This document shows positions 7,488-15,370 of a DNA stretch of 23,048 bases, piece after piece. The notes below the pieces were generated by a model. That model saw only the letters and a list, made by a program, of their open reading frames with translations, ran no database searches and had not been told where the DNA came from. Origin of the DNA: DATLBY01 sp035526665 (GTDB taxonomy: Bacteria; Acidobacteriota; Terriglobia; Bryobacterales; Bryobacteraceae); the NCBI GenBank assembly GCA_035526665.1, contig DATLBY010000498.1:1-23048 (forward strand). The letters are read 5' to 3'. The stretch's first letter is position 1, and each line of letters starts with the position of its first letter. Both the position numbers and the translations under genes were made by a program.

Positions 7488-8611
7488 GTACGCTGGCCGC
7501 AGGCCTGATTGGCGCGTGTTGCTGGGGGACCTGGTGGTCCATCGGCTTCGCCTTCGCGGTTCCGATGCTCGTAGGACTTCAATCGCGTCGAGCTTGGGCA
7601 GCGGCCGTTACGCTTGCATACTTCGGGGCAGCTTCTTGGCCGCTGGTCCGCGCTTACGCGGCGTTCGCTGCCACAAGCACGGTCTCGGGTGCGTTTGCAT
7701 GGATCTTCGCAGCCGTTCTTCTTTCACTCCCGCTGACGGCGGCCTGGACTCAGAACCGCACCGCTGCCGCGTGGAGAATACCCGTTGCACTAGCCGCGGG
7801 CGTTCTACCGCCTCTTGGCCTGATCGGTTGGGCGTCTCCCCTCGCTTCAGCAGGAGTCCTTTTCCCCGGAACGGCTTGGTTTGGCCTCGCCGCCGCGATA
7901 ATCGCGCCTGGATTCGTCCTTCTCGGAAGACCGCGAGTCTGGTTCGCCATCGCTTTTGCGTGCGCTCTCTGCCATTGCTTCTCAAAGCCGGCAGCTCCGC
8001 CGGCGGGTTGGGCGAGCGTTCAAACGAGACTGGCTCCAGGGCGACGGTTCGCGGGAATAAATGAGTTGATCGCTTCGGAGGCCGTTCAGCAGATCGTCTC
8101 TGAGTCCCAGACATCAGTGACCGTTCTTCCGGAGACCGTCATAAGCCGTTGGACGGTAGCGACTGAGGCATTCTGGGAGCCTACCCTCGAGAAACTGCAG
8201 AGGCAGCACCGCCTGGCCGTGATCGGAGCAGGCCTGGCAATCCCAGATACGCCTTCTTACGAGAACGCCGCCCTAGTCATCGGCGGCGGGAAGCTGAAAG
8301 CATTCTTCCAGCGCATTCCCGTCCCCGTGGGGATGTGGCGCCCGTTCGGAGATGGCCCGAGCGTGCCGCTTCGCCTACGGCGGCCAGGCACGATCGAGAT
8401 CGCGGACCAGAGAGTCGCGTTCCTGATCTGCTACGAGCAGTTGCTGGTCTTGCCGGTTCTGCTATCGGCAATGGACCGCCCGACGCTGATCGTCGGTATG
8501 GCGAACCAGTACTGGGTTCGCGAAACAAGCATTCCTGCAGCGCAAAGGGCCTCTTTGATGGCTTGGTCCAAACTTTTTGCGCTGCCGCTTTTGATCGCTG
8601 AAAACAAGTGA
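7484..8611 (+). CDS. traB: TraB-type conjugal transfer protein (nitrilase/Lnt-like membrane protein)
   Basis: 375 aa. The N-terminal 170 residues hold about six hydrophobic helices, followed by a carbon-nitrogen-hydrolase-like domain laid out as in apolipoprotein N-acyltransferase: VLPETVI (E217), FFQRIPVPVGMWRPF (near 275) and LICYEQL (C316). The catalytic lysine expected before the VPxG element is Q276 here; as far as I recall, TraB proteins of Ti-type plasmids share this QRIP form, so a classical acyltransferase reaction is doubtful. In Ti plasmids traB follows traF, the same order as here. ATG 7484 was chosen for its 4-bp overlap with the traF stop; an in-frame GTG at 7469 is possible. 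Confidence 0.82.
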   Translation: MSTLAAGLIGACCWGTWWSIGFAFAVPMLVGLQSRRAWAAAVTLAYFGAASWPLVRAYAAFAATSTVSGAFAWIFAAVLLSLPLTAAWTQNRTAAAWRIPVALAAGVLPPLGLIGWASPLASAGVLFPGTAWFGLAAAIIAPGFVLLGRPRVWFAIAFACALCHCFSKPAAPPAGWASVQTRLAPGRRFAGINELIASEAVQQIVSESQTSVTVLPETVISRWTVATEAFWEPTLEKLQRQHRLAVIGAGLAIPDTPSYENAALVIGGGKLKAFFQRIPVPVGMWRPFGDGPSVPLRLRRPGTIEIADQRVAFLICYEQLLVLPVLLSAMDRPTLIVGMANQYWVRETSIPAAQRASLMAWSKLFALPLLIAENK

Positions 8612-8619
8612 GGTCTATT

Positions 8620-8826
8620 GTGCAACAAGTAATGAGCAAATCCGAAATCTTAACTATTCGTGAGGTCGCAGAGGTCCTTCGATGTTCCAAGGCCCACGTC
8701 TGCAACGTTCTACATGGCCGGGTTCACGGCCTTCCGAAACTGACTCACTTCGCCCTGGGTCGGCGCAAGCTGGTGAGGCGCGAATGGCTCGAAACCTGGA
8801 TGGAGCAAAACAAGCAACAGTGGTAG
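8620..8826 (+). CDS. Excisionase-like helix-turn-helix protein 1
   Basis: A 68-aa protein built on a MerR-like winged HTH (HTH_17): LTIREVAEVLRCSKAHVCNV, then LPKLTHFALGRRKLVRREWL and a final helix ETWMEQNKQQW. Such proteins bind at recombination sites (Xis) or act as element regulators. GTG 8620 is preferred because GAGGT (8610-8614) lies 5 bp upstream; an ATG at 8632 would shorten the protein by four residues and has no ribosome site. The gene begins 8 bp after traB, so it may be read from the same transcript. Confidence 0.8.
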   Translation: MQQVMSKSEILTIREVAEVLRCSKAHVCNVLHGRVHGLPKLTHFALGRRKLVRREWLETWMEQNKQQW

Positions 8827-8900
8827 CATCGGCCCATGGAGATGATCGACTTGGACTCCCGCATCAGCTATCCGCAAAGCGACCGGACCAGTCGTTTAGC

Positions 8901-8967
8901 AGCGCCGCCACGTTGTACGTCGTCGGGAGAGCGCGCGTAAGCCAACCGTTGTCTAGTAGGCGGCGCT
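8901..8967. repeat. Short inverted repeat between the two excisionase-like genes
   Basis: AGCGCCGCC (8901-8909) and GGCGGCGCT (8959-8967) are perfect inverted copies 49 bp apart within the 235-bp gap between the HTH genes. They could be paired protein-binding sites near a recombinase operon promoter, but 9-bp GC-rich repeats can arise by chance. The gap shows no other convincing gene; a 34-codon frame from ATG 8835 lacks support. Confidence 0.25.
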
Positions 8968-9061
8968 ATCTCCACTGACAAGCTGTTGCATGGGGGTCGG
9001 CGATTCTTCAGGTGCGGCTGCTTTCCAAGAGAGCGACGCCGCAGTTAGTCTTCAGGAGTTC

Positions 9062-9259
9062 ATGAACGTGACAAAACTTCTAACTGTACCGGAAGTGGCC
9101 CGCTGGCTCGCAGTTTCTCCATCGTGGGTTCGAGACCATGCGACGGGTCGGCGACGGCCTGCACTTCCATCCGTAAGGCTTGGCAAATCACTGAGATTTG
9201 AAGAAGAGGTTGTCGCCAAGTGGCTAGAAGCGCTCCGCCAACACGGGAGAGCTGCATGA
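9062..9259 (+). CDS. Excisionase-like helix-turn-helix protein 2
   Basis: A 65-aa protein of the same HTH_17/Xis type: KLLTVPEVARWLAVSPSWVR, then LPSVRLGKSLRFEEEVVAKW and a short C-terminal helix. It differs clearly from the first HTH protein, so this is not a recent duplication. AGGAG at 9054-9058 lies 3 bp before ATG 9062 and 9 bp before GTG 9068; either could be the start. The TGA (9257-9259) overlaps the preferred integrase ATG at 9256, so the two are probably translationally coupled. Position directly before the recombinase suggests it is the directionality factor. Confidence 0.82.
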   Translation: MNVTKLLTVPEVARWLAVSPSWVRDHATGRRRPALPSVRLGKSLRFEEEVVAKWLEALRQHGRAA

Positions 9260-10563
9260 CGCAAGCTTTGGCAGCTTTTGACTTAAGAGGGATTGGCAAA
9301 CATATGTCACGCCAGCGGTATCAACGAGGTGCGCTCAAGCCATTTGTTCCTGCTCAAAAAGGCAAGCCACAAAGACAATTGCCGCGTGGGACCTATTGGG
9401 CGCGCTGGTATCGATATGTCCAAACGCCGAATGGTGGCGAGAAAAGGAGCCCCCGGGAGAAGATCATTACGAAGGAGCTTGCGAAGAGCTTTCGGATCGG
9501 AGCCGAGTATGAAGCGCCCTTGACCAAAGCCGACGCCCAGCGCGTTCTCGATTTACTGATCGCGCGTGACGCCGGAACGTACATTCCGCCTGACACGAGC
9601 GCAACATTCGCCCAAGTCGCCCGAGAATACGTCGCGATGGTTGAACCAAGCTGGGGACCCCATACCATCCGCACATCCAAAGGGCTGATCGAGTACGCGC
9701 TGGTTGGTGGCAAACTCGGATCGCGTCCCGTCTCGGAGGTGACCGAGATCGAGTTGCAGCACTTCCTCAATCATCACGTCGCTGCCGGCGCTAGCCGTTC
9801 CAAGCTTTCAAAGCTCCTAATGTACGTGCGGAACGTTCTCGATCACGCGGTAATGAAGAAGCTCATTCCTGCGAATCCGGCGCGGAATCCGGGGTATCGG
9901 CTTAAGGCAAAATCTCGAAAAGCAGTCTCCGGGAGGTATCTGACTATGGAGGAATGTCAGCGCCTGCTGTCCGTCGTTTCAGGTGCAGATCACCTCGCAT
10001 TTCGAATCCTGATCCAACTCGGCCTTCGCTCTGAGGAGCTGTTTGCTCTGCGCCGCGATGATGTAATCGGAGAGACGCTGCGAATTGACGAAGCCATTGT
10101 CGAGGGAGCGTCGGCAGCGGTCAAAAGTGAGGCCTCTGAAGCTGCTGTCTACGTCCCGCCGGACCTTCGGATGGAATTGCGCTGCTGGTTCGAAGGATTA
10201 AGTTCGGATCCAAGCGGATGGCTATTCCCTTCACCAATGGGGCACCCCTGGGGAGCCCAGAACTACTTGAATCGCGTTCTGAAACCGGCTGCGATTCGAG
10301 CGCGGGTGGGTCTTTTCAAGAGAAAGACGCGGATCGGGGATGAGGTGGAGTCGACCGATGTGAACTTTCAGGTCTTGCGCAGGACCTGCGCAACACTCTT
10401 CGGGGCCAAGGCAAAGGACCCCCGGGACACGCAAGCGCAGCTCCGGCACGCAGATCCGTCAGTTACACTTCGGCATTATCAAAAGTCCATTCCGGAGAGC
10501 GTCAGGGCTGCGGCCCTGGCACTCGAGTCCGAGCTGATGAATCAAAACACCGAATCCATTTGA
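9256..10563 (+). CDS. Tyrosine recombinase (integrase) of the tRNA-Thr element
   Basis: 435 aa from ATG 9256. A SAM-like core-binding region (ATFAQVAREYVAMVEPSWGP) is followed by the catalytic domain: first arginine in LGLRSEEL (R258), second in FQVLRRTCATLF (R375), then LRHADPSVTLRHY with H398 and the nucleophile Y408. The histidine usual in HxLR is a glutamine here (Q372). It catalyses site-specific integration and excision, here at the adjacent tRNA-Thr. ATG 9256 has GGGAG (9245-9249) six bases upstream and overlaps the HTH stop; many relatives begin near the MSRQRYQRG segment, so ATG 9304 is a credible alternative. The domain looks complete. Confidence 0.93.
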   Translation: MTQALAAFDLRGIGKHMSRQRYQRGALKPFVPAQKGKPQRQLPRGTYWARWYRYVQTPNGGEKRSPREKIITKELAKSFRIGAEYEAPLTKADAQRVLDLLIARDAGTYIPPDTSATFAQVAREYVAMVEPSWGPHTIRTSKGLIEYALVGGKLGSRPVSEVTEIELQHFLNHHVAAGASRSKLSKLLMYVRNVLDHAVMKKLIPANPARNPGYRLKAKSRKAVSGRYLTMEECQRLLSVVSGADHLAFRILIQLGLRSEELFALRRDDVIGETLRIDEAIVEGASAAVKSEASEAAVYVPPDLRMELRCWFEGLSSDPSGWLFPSPMGHPWGAQNYLNRVLKPAAIRARVGLFKRKTRIGDEVESTDVNFQVLRRTCATLFGAKAKDPRDTQAQLRHADPSVTLRHYQKSIPESVRAAALALESELMNQNTESI

Positions 10564-10615
10564 ACTGGTTCTGAACAGGTGAAAATCGAAGGAAGAACGC
10601 AACCTTATGAAAAAA

Positions 10616-10660
10616 TGGAGCCACCCGCCGGGATCGAACCGGCGACCTGCTGATTACGAA
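10616..10660. other. Probable attachment site overlapping the tRNA-Thr 3' half
   Basis: The tRNA 3' end points toward the recombinase gene, which stops 52 bp away. Elements using tRNA sites usually cross over between the anticodon loop and the 3' end, and carry a copy that restores the gene, so these bases may come from the element. The exact core cannot be set without the other end. Confidence 0.5.
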
Positions 10661-10691
10661 TCAGCCGCTCTACCAACTGAGCTAGGGTGGC
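10616..10691 (-). tRNA. tRNA-Thr (anticodon CGT)
   Basis: On the minus strand the acceptor stem GCCACCC (5' end at 10691) pairs with GGGTGGC. The D arm is GCTCAGTTGGTAGAGC, the anticodon arm GCTGA-TTCGTAA-TCAGC has CGT in the loop centre, the variable loop is AGGTC and the T arm is GCCGG-TTCGATC-CCGGC. Discriminator T and an encoded CCA complete 76 nt. All stems pair fully, so the gene appears functional despite the neighbouring integration. Confidence 0.97.
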
Positions 10692-10701
10692 CCGTGCTTT
10701 G

Positions 10702-10730
10702 ACTGTAACAACTTGGGGCGAATTTCGCAA
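10702..10730 (-). promoter_or_regulatory. Predicted promoter of tRNA-Thr
   Basis: On the minus strand TTGCGA (10730-10725) and TACAGT (10707-10702) are separated by 17 bp, both close to the sigma70 consensus. The -10 box ends 10 bp before the tRNA 5' end, a fitting distance for a short tRNA leader. Confidence 0.55.
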
Positions 10731-10835
10731 TTCCAAAGTCGAGCAGTCGCGGCAAAGGTCCATGGTTTGTTCTAACTAGCTGCAGAACATAGGGATGGTC
10801 CGCCAGGAACCTCAAACGCGAACAGCGCGGAGCTT

Positions 10836-12065
10836 TCACTGGTCTCGCCTGTCTTCCCAGGCCTGCTCACCGGCGATGTCGTCGATCAAGAACCGGACAC
10901 CCTGATTGTCGGAGGGGTTCAGCCGGAGCATTCGGTGGAAAACCTGGAAAGCCTCTTCAAACCGGCCTAGCCGCCAGAGGCAAAGTCCAAATCCGTGCAT
11001 GCACCGAAGAAAGGGGCGATTGTCGATGCGCCCCCACGGTAAGACACCTTCGAACGATTCGGATAGCGACAACTCCCCGATCCGGAAACCTGCCTCGTAG
11101 TGGCGGATAGCATCTCTTGGCGTCAAATCGAAGGCCAGATTCCCTAAGTGGGCATGGGCGTCCAAGCAACGAAGATCCGCGGCACAGAGTTCCATCAGGA
11201 TTTTGTGCGCACCTCTCCTATCCCCACTGTCCTTGAGATCGTTGGAGACACCAATCGGGTCGGAATCCGGATCGGCGAAGTTATATCCCGGCAACACTTG
11301 CTCCATTTCGAATGCCGGACGCGGACCGCGGGAGATGATGGGCTTCGCCCACTGTGCGAGCGGCTCACCTTGGTCTTGCCAGTGCTCCTTCAGCGGATCC
11401 CAAATGCCATGCTCCCTCAAACGAAGAGGGACCAGCCCCAGAGCTCCCGCATCCATCCTAGAGGAGCCGATTTCAGCGGAGAGATTGGGAGAGCCGCATT
11501 CCCACTCCTTGCACCGCTTGAGTCGCACGATTTCGCCAGGCACCCACAGTTTTCGACTCCGAAGTGTCACGATCCGGCTGTTCCCAAGGAATCGGCAAAG
11601 CCCTGTCTGCTGCTTCGCCGAAAGAACAGCCAAATCCACCAACTGTTCTCCGGGAATAGTTGAGATTGCGTTTTCCCGCTGTGCCTTACGGGTACCCGGC
11701 GTCGAGGAGGGCAATGGCGAAAGCCCCATCCATTTGCGGTATGCGCCGATGTATCTCGCGCCCGCTGTTCCTTCTGCGAACACGACATCGGCTGCGGCGA
11801 CTACGTGTTGGCGGCCATCTGGACGCCGGCATTTGGCCGTTAGACCGCGCAGAAGGTTTCCGTCATAGTTGAATTTACGCACCGAAACCGGCTCGCCGAT
11901 GACAAACGCATCGGTTGGCAAGACGATCTCGCGCTCAATCGCCAGATGGAAGGCCCAGAGTTGTTCGCCTTCATCATCCGCATCGATGGTGATCTGCTCA
12001 ATCAGCTCTTGCAGAGCCCTCTGGTTCACGCTTCGGCCTTTCGGCGCTCGGCTGACGTTTCTCAT
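10836..12065 (-). CDS. TPR protein with CcbP-like N-terminal domain
   Basis: 409 aa, no signal peptide, so probably cytoplasmic. Residues 15-115 (ELIEQITIDADDEGEQLWAF; LPTDAFVIGEPVSVRKFNYD; LLRGLTAKCRR; RYIGAYRKWMG) look like the small calcium-binding CcbP-like domain: an acidic opening helix, a short beta-barrel and a final AYRxW helix. The middle third has no recognised motif. Residues 280-400 form TPR-like helices (AHKILMELCAADLRCLDAHA, PFLRCMHGFGLCLWRLGRFE, FHRMLRLNPSDNQGVRFLID). The TPR part is confident, the CcbP resemblance moderate. ATG 12065 has no clear ribosome site. The gene lies alone between the tRNA and the DUF885 gene (72-bp gap). Confidence 0.75.
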   Translation of the reverse strand: MRNVSRAPKGRSVNQRALQELIEQITIDADDEGEQLWAFHLAIEREIVLPTDAFVIGEPVSVRKFNYDGNLLRGLTAKCRRPDGRQHVVAAADVVFAEGTAGARYIGAYRKWMGLSPLPSSTPGTRKAQRENAISTIPGEQLVDLAVLSAKQQTGLCRFLGNSRIVTLRSRKLWVPGEIVRLKRCKEWECGSPNLSAEIGSSRMDAGALGLVPLRLREHGIWDPLKEHWQDQGEPLAQWAKPIISRGPRPAFEMEQVLPGYNFADPDSDPIGVSNDLKDSGDRRGAHKILMELCAADLRCLDAHAHLGNLAFDLTPRDAIRHYEAGFRIGELSLSESFEGVLPWGRIDNRPFLRCMHGFGLCLWRLGRFEEAFQVFHRMLRLNPSDNQGVRFLIDDIAGEQAWEDRRDQ

Positions 12066-12137
12066 AACTTGTACTCTTGGAACGTCCCGGCTAGCGCACT
12101 CGTGCGGAATCTACCTTGCCGAAAACGCCCCCGGTGC

Positions 12138-13886
12138 CTACTTAGCGCCTGCGACAAAACCATCTACAACAGCCTTCCGCAGCAGCGCCGGGGGCAACAG
12201 CCCCTGCGCCAGAATGAAGTCGTGAAACGCCTTCGGATCGAACTTCGCGCCTAATTTTTTCTCCGTGTCGGCGCGCAACTCCAGCAGCCGGGTGAACCCG
12301 TAAAAATAGGACGTTGCCTGCCCAGGGGTGCGGAAGGTGTAGCGTTCCACTTCGGAATTTGTCATTCCTTCCGAAAGCGCCACATCCTCTCTTAGAACGC
12401 GGTGTGCCTCCGCCGGTCTAATCTTTCCCATATGCAGTTCGGGATCCAGAAAGGCTCGGGCTGCCCGTAAAAGCCGGTGTTGTAGCGATATCAGTTGGCC
12501 TTCCAAAGGCATATATGGCTTCATGATCCACTCCGCATACAGGCCCCACCCCTCGACATTGGTGCTGTTAAATGCGAACACCGCCCGTGCCGTGGAAACG
12601 CCATGCTCTACCATCGAGGCGAATTGCATTTCGTGTCCCGGCCGGGCCTCATGCGAGCTGAGAGTCCAGGAAGCCGCTGCAAAAGTGAAATCGTCCAGTT
12701 TCTGCGTCTCACCAGAGGTTCCGCCGGCGGCCGGCAGGTTTAGCGGAAGAATGAAGACACCCGTCTCTCCCGTGTTTCCCAGGAGTCTGGGAGGGCGCAT
12801 GTTGGGCGCCGGTGTCGCGGCGCTTTCAGCCGCCGTTGCGAGCCGCATACTCGCCGGCCGCTCCGGCAGACTCACCAGCCGCTCACGCCTGATGATCGAC
12901 TCAATTTCGCTGATCCTCCCGCGATAGTGCGCCAGAATTGCATCTCCCAGCAGCTGATTCTTCTTGAGTTCGGCAATCACCTCGCGGTAGCCCGTCACGT
13001 GCAGACCCTTCTCCTTGGCCACGCGAGGAGCAAGCGCCTCCATCTCTTTTTGAATGGAATCAAACGCAGCGTGCGCTATCCGTGTAAGTTCGCTGGGCGT
13101 GATATCGATACCATACTGCTCCAATTGATAGGCATAAAGTTCCAGCGGAAGTTTAAAATCCTCACGGCTCTTCGGCAGCACTTCCTTTCGTATGAAATCG
13201 TTATAGGCCGCCAGTTGCTCTCTCAGCTTGTTATAGGCCTGCTCATAACCCGCGATCTTGTACTTTTCGAACAGCTTTCCGATGCCCTCGATGAAAAAAG
13301 TCGCGTTGCTCAAGTCTTTTTCGACTTGTGCTTTTGCGGGCCCCAGCAAGCCCGGCTGCGATAGCCTCTCGCGGGTTCGCTCCTCGGCCAGTTGCGTAAT
13401 AGCCGTATAGCCCGGCTCCAAGCCGGTATACCGTTTCAGTCTCACGAGCGCGGTCTGCCGGCGCTTGGCCGGCACCTGATCGTCCAGCAGGCTATTGATA
13501 CCGCCATAAATCAGCTGGCTCACATTGGTGTAAGCAAACCGGTACTTCTCCTGCAAATCCAGTCCGTGCAGGTCCTCGCTCACCTGCTTAAGAAGAATAT
13601 CCAGGTCCTGCAACACCAACGCATTCTTCTCTTGCGCCCGCCTGTCGGTGAGAACCGCCGCGGCTTGCTGGTAGGCTGTCCGCAGCCGTCCGTTCAGGTT
13701 CGGCTTCAAATCGACGATGCGGTCATCCAAGCCTTCCATTCCAATCCGGCCGGCAGTCTCGGGATGGAAGCGGGCGATCGTCTCCAATAGAATTGTCGCG
13801 TTCCGGTTACTCTCCTGCACCCAGGCGGGAACCGCCGCGTAGACCGCACTTGCCAGCAGACACACGGCCACAGCGAGTTTGTGCAT
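12138..13886 (-). CDS. Secreted DUF885 family protein (putative metallopeptidase)
   Basis: 582 aa. Start 13886 was chosen because it gives a clean signal peptide (MHKLAVAVCLLASAVYA, then AVPAWVQ); the frame stays open upstream but runs into the kinase gene. The core carries the family signature SSHEARPGHEMQFASM (H412, E413, H418) and later EGWGLYAEW, with a long helical N-terminal half. DUF885 proteins are mostly uncharacterised; the HExxPGH pattern suggests a zinc-dependent hydrolase, which is inference. It follows the kinase gene by 28 bp on the same strand and probably shares its transcript. Expected location is periplasmic or outside the cell. Confidence 0.87.
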   Translation of the reverse strand: MHKLAVAVCLLASAVYAAVPAWVQESNRNATILLETIARFHPETAGRIGMEGLDDRIVDLKPNLNGRLRTAYQQAAAVLTDRRAQEKNALVLQDLDILLKQVSEDLHGLDLQEKYRFAYTNVSQLIYGGINSLLDDQVPAKRRQTALVRLKRYTGLEPGYTAITQLAEERTRERLSQPGLLGPAKAQVEKDLSNATFFIEGIGKLFEKYKIAGYEQAYNKLREQLAAYNDFIRKEVLPKSREDFKLPLELYAYQLEQYGIDITPSELTRIAHAAFDSIQKEMEALAPRVAKEKGLHVTGYREVIAELKKNQLLGDAILAHYRGRISEIESIIRRERLVSLPERPASMRLATAAESAATPAPNMRPPRLLGNTGETGVFILPLNLPAAGGTSGETQKLDDFTFAAASWTLSSHEARPGHEMQFASMVEHGVSTARAVFAFNSTNVEGWGLYAEWIMKPYMPLEGQLISLQHRLLRAARAFLDPELHMGKIRPAEAHRVLREDVALSEGMTNSEVERYTFRTPGQATSYFYGFTRLLELRADTEKKLGAKFDPKAFHDFILAQGLLPPALLRKAVVDGFVAGAK

Positions 13887-13914
13887 ACAGCCGCATCTTA
13901 ACAGAGGCGGCTGC

Positions 13915-15333
13915 CTAGGAAGCGATGCTGCGATCCTCTTGCGCGACAGGCAACTGTTTGGGAACGGTGAAGAAAAAGGTAGATCCCACCGACTGCTGCG
14001 ACTGCAGCCAAATGCGGCCGCCATGCTTCTCGACGATGCGCTTGCACAGCGCCAGGCCCACGCCGCTTCCCGGCTGAGCACGGCCGAGACGTTTGAAGAT
14101 CACAAAAACTTCACTGTGGTATTCAGGCGGAATGCCCATGCCGTTGTCCGATACTGAAAACTGCCACTCATCGGGCAGCTCCTGGCTGGAGACCCGGATT
14201 ACCAGCGGCTCGGCGCGCCGGTATAGAACCGCATTCCGGAGCAACTGCTGAAACACCTGGACGAACTCCTGCCGCTTAGCCGCTACAGTTGGCAGGGCGT
14301 CACGAATCACGCGTGCTCCGCAGGCGTCGAGCCGCTCACGCAGCATATGCATGACTTCGTCCAGGACTGACTCGGAGTCGATGTCTTGGGGCGTCTGCTC
14401 GGATTGAATGACGCGGGAATAGTCCAGTAGATTATCCACCAGTTCCAGCATCCGTTTAGCGCCGGTTTCCACGAACCGTAGATAATCGTCTGCGTCCGAG
14501 TCCAGCCGGCCACTATAGCGGCGAGCGAGCAGCTGCGCGTACAGGTTTACCGTTCGGAGCGGCTCCTGCAGATCATGGCTCGCCGCGTAGGCGAAACGTT
14601 CCAGGTCATTGTTTGACCGAGCCAGCTCCTTGTTCGATGCGCTCAGCTCCGCGGTTCGCTCCTCCACGCGCTGTTCCAAATCCGCATTCATCCCGGCGAG
14701 CTGTTCCTCGGCGCGCAGGCGCTGTGCGGTATAGCGCAGCACCTGCCGGTAAAGCGACAAGACTATGCCGAAAGTCAAAAGACTGCCAACCACATACACA
14801 AAATTTGCCTGAGTGTTGACGTGTTGTTGCGCCAGAACTCTCTCGCTGAGCAGGCGCTCTTCCTCATTTTGGATAATCCGTGCCTGTTCCTGGATCTGTT
14901 TCATCTGTTGCTCGCCCAGGGGAAGATACGCTGCGGTGTGACTGTCGATCCCTTTTTGCAGAGTCGCTAGCCGGGTATCAACCATCTGCCTGAGCCTTTG
15001 TAGATTGGCCTGTTGAGCTCTGTTATCAATGGTTAGATCCATGACCTTGTCGTAATCCGCGGCTAGCCCTACACGAGCCTCCTCATACGCCTTGTGAAAT
15101 TCCCACTGTTGCGTGAGTAGATAGCCGCGCTGGGCGGCTTCGCAGTTTTTCACGGCCGACAGGAAATCTTCGAAATGCAGCAGTACTTGCTGAGTATGAG
15201 TGATCCCGTCCGAGGTCTCCTGAAGCCGCCTGGTATTCCAATACGTAAGTACGCCAAAGACCAACGGAATAGCTAATAGCGGGATCAGCCGCTGGCGTGT
15301 CTTCTTGCGAAGAGACAAAGACATCCGTCCCAT
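13915..15333 (-). CDS. CHASE3 sensor histidine kinase
   Basis: 472 aa. One membrane helix (16-32), an extracytoplasmic helical CHASE3-like domain (about 35-170; typical CEAAQRGYLLT segment), a second membrane helix (about 173-190), a coiled coil (ADLEQRVEERTAELSASNKE), HisKA with FAYAASHDLQEPLR (phosphorylatable H253) and HATPase_c with the N box (LLRNAVLYRR), SDNGMGIP and GSGVGLALCKRIVEKHGG. All catalytic boxes are present. ATG 15333 is favoured; TTG 15342 and ATG 15324 are possible, none with a strong ribosome site. It lies 37 bp after the permease gene, so it may sense the load or state of the transporter. No response-regulator gene is in the window. Confidence 0.93.
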   Translation of the reverse strand: MGRMSLSLRKKTRQRLIPLLAIPLVFGVLTYWNTRRLQETSDGITHTQQVLLHFEDFLSAVKNCEAAQRGYLLTQQWEFHKAYEEARVGLAADYDKVMDLTIDNRAQQANLQRLRQMVDTRLATLQKGIDSHTAAYLPLGEQQMKQIQEQARIIQNEEERLLSERVLAQQHVNTQANFVYVVGSLLTFGIVLSLYRQVLRYTAQRLRAEEQLAGMNADLEQRVEERTAELSASNKELARSNNDLERFAYAASHDLQEPLRTVNLYAQLLARRYSGRLDSDADDYLRFVETGAKRMLELVDNLLDYSRVIQSEQTPQDIDSESVLDEVMHMLRERLDACGARVIRDALPTVAAKRQEFVQVFQQLLRNAVLYRRAEPLVIRVSSQELPDEWQFSVSDNGMGIPPEYHSEVFVIFKRLGRAQPGSGVGLALCKRIVEKHGGRIWLQSQQSVGSTFFFTVPKQLPVAQEDRSIAS

Positions 15334-15370
15334 TCTAAGCAATTAGTTTGGGGTCGTGTAACGGGACGGG

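Larger units (their letters stand above)
2764..10660 (+). mobile_element. Right-hand portion of an integrated conjugative/mobilizable element
   Basis: A same-strand block from the promoter at 2764 to the recombinase contains ArdC, coupling protein, SSB, TraF, TraB, two HTH proteins and a tyrosine recombinase ending beside the 3' end of tRNA-Thr. This is the classic border of an element integrated into a tRNA gene. The right border lies within the 3' half of the tRNA. The left border is not visible: I found no second copy of the tRNA 3' sequence in the window, and the 354-aa gene, IS remnant and leftmost frames may also belong to it. Relaxase and channel genes are not seen. Confidence 0.75.

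Noticed and set aside
13887..14081. 65-residue N-terminal extension of the DUF885 protein
   Set aside because: It overlaps the kinase gene and would bury the clear signal peptide starting at 13886.
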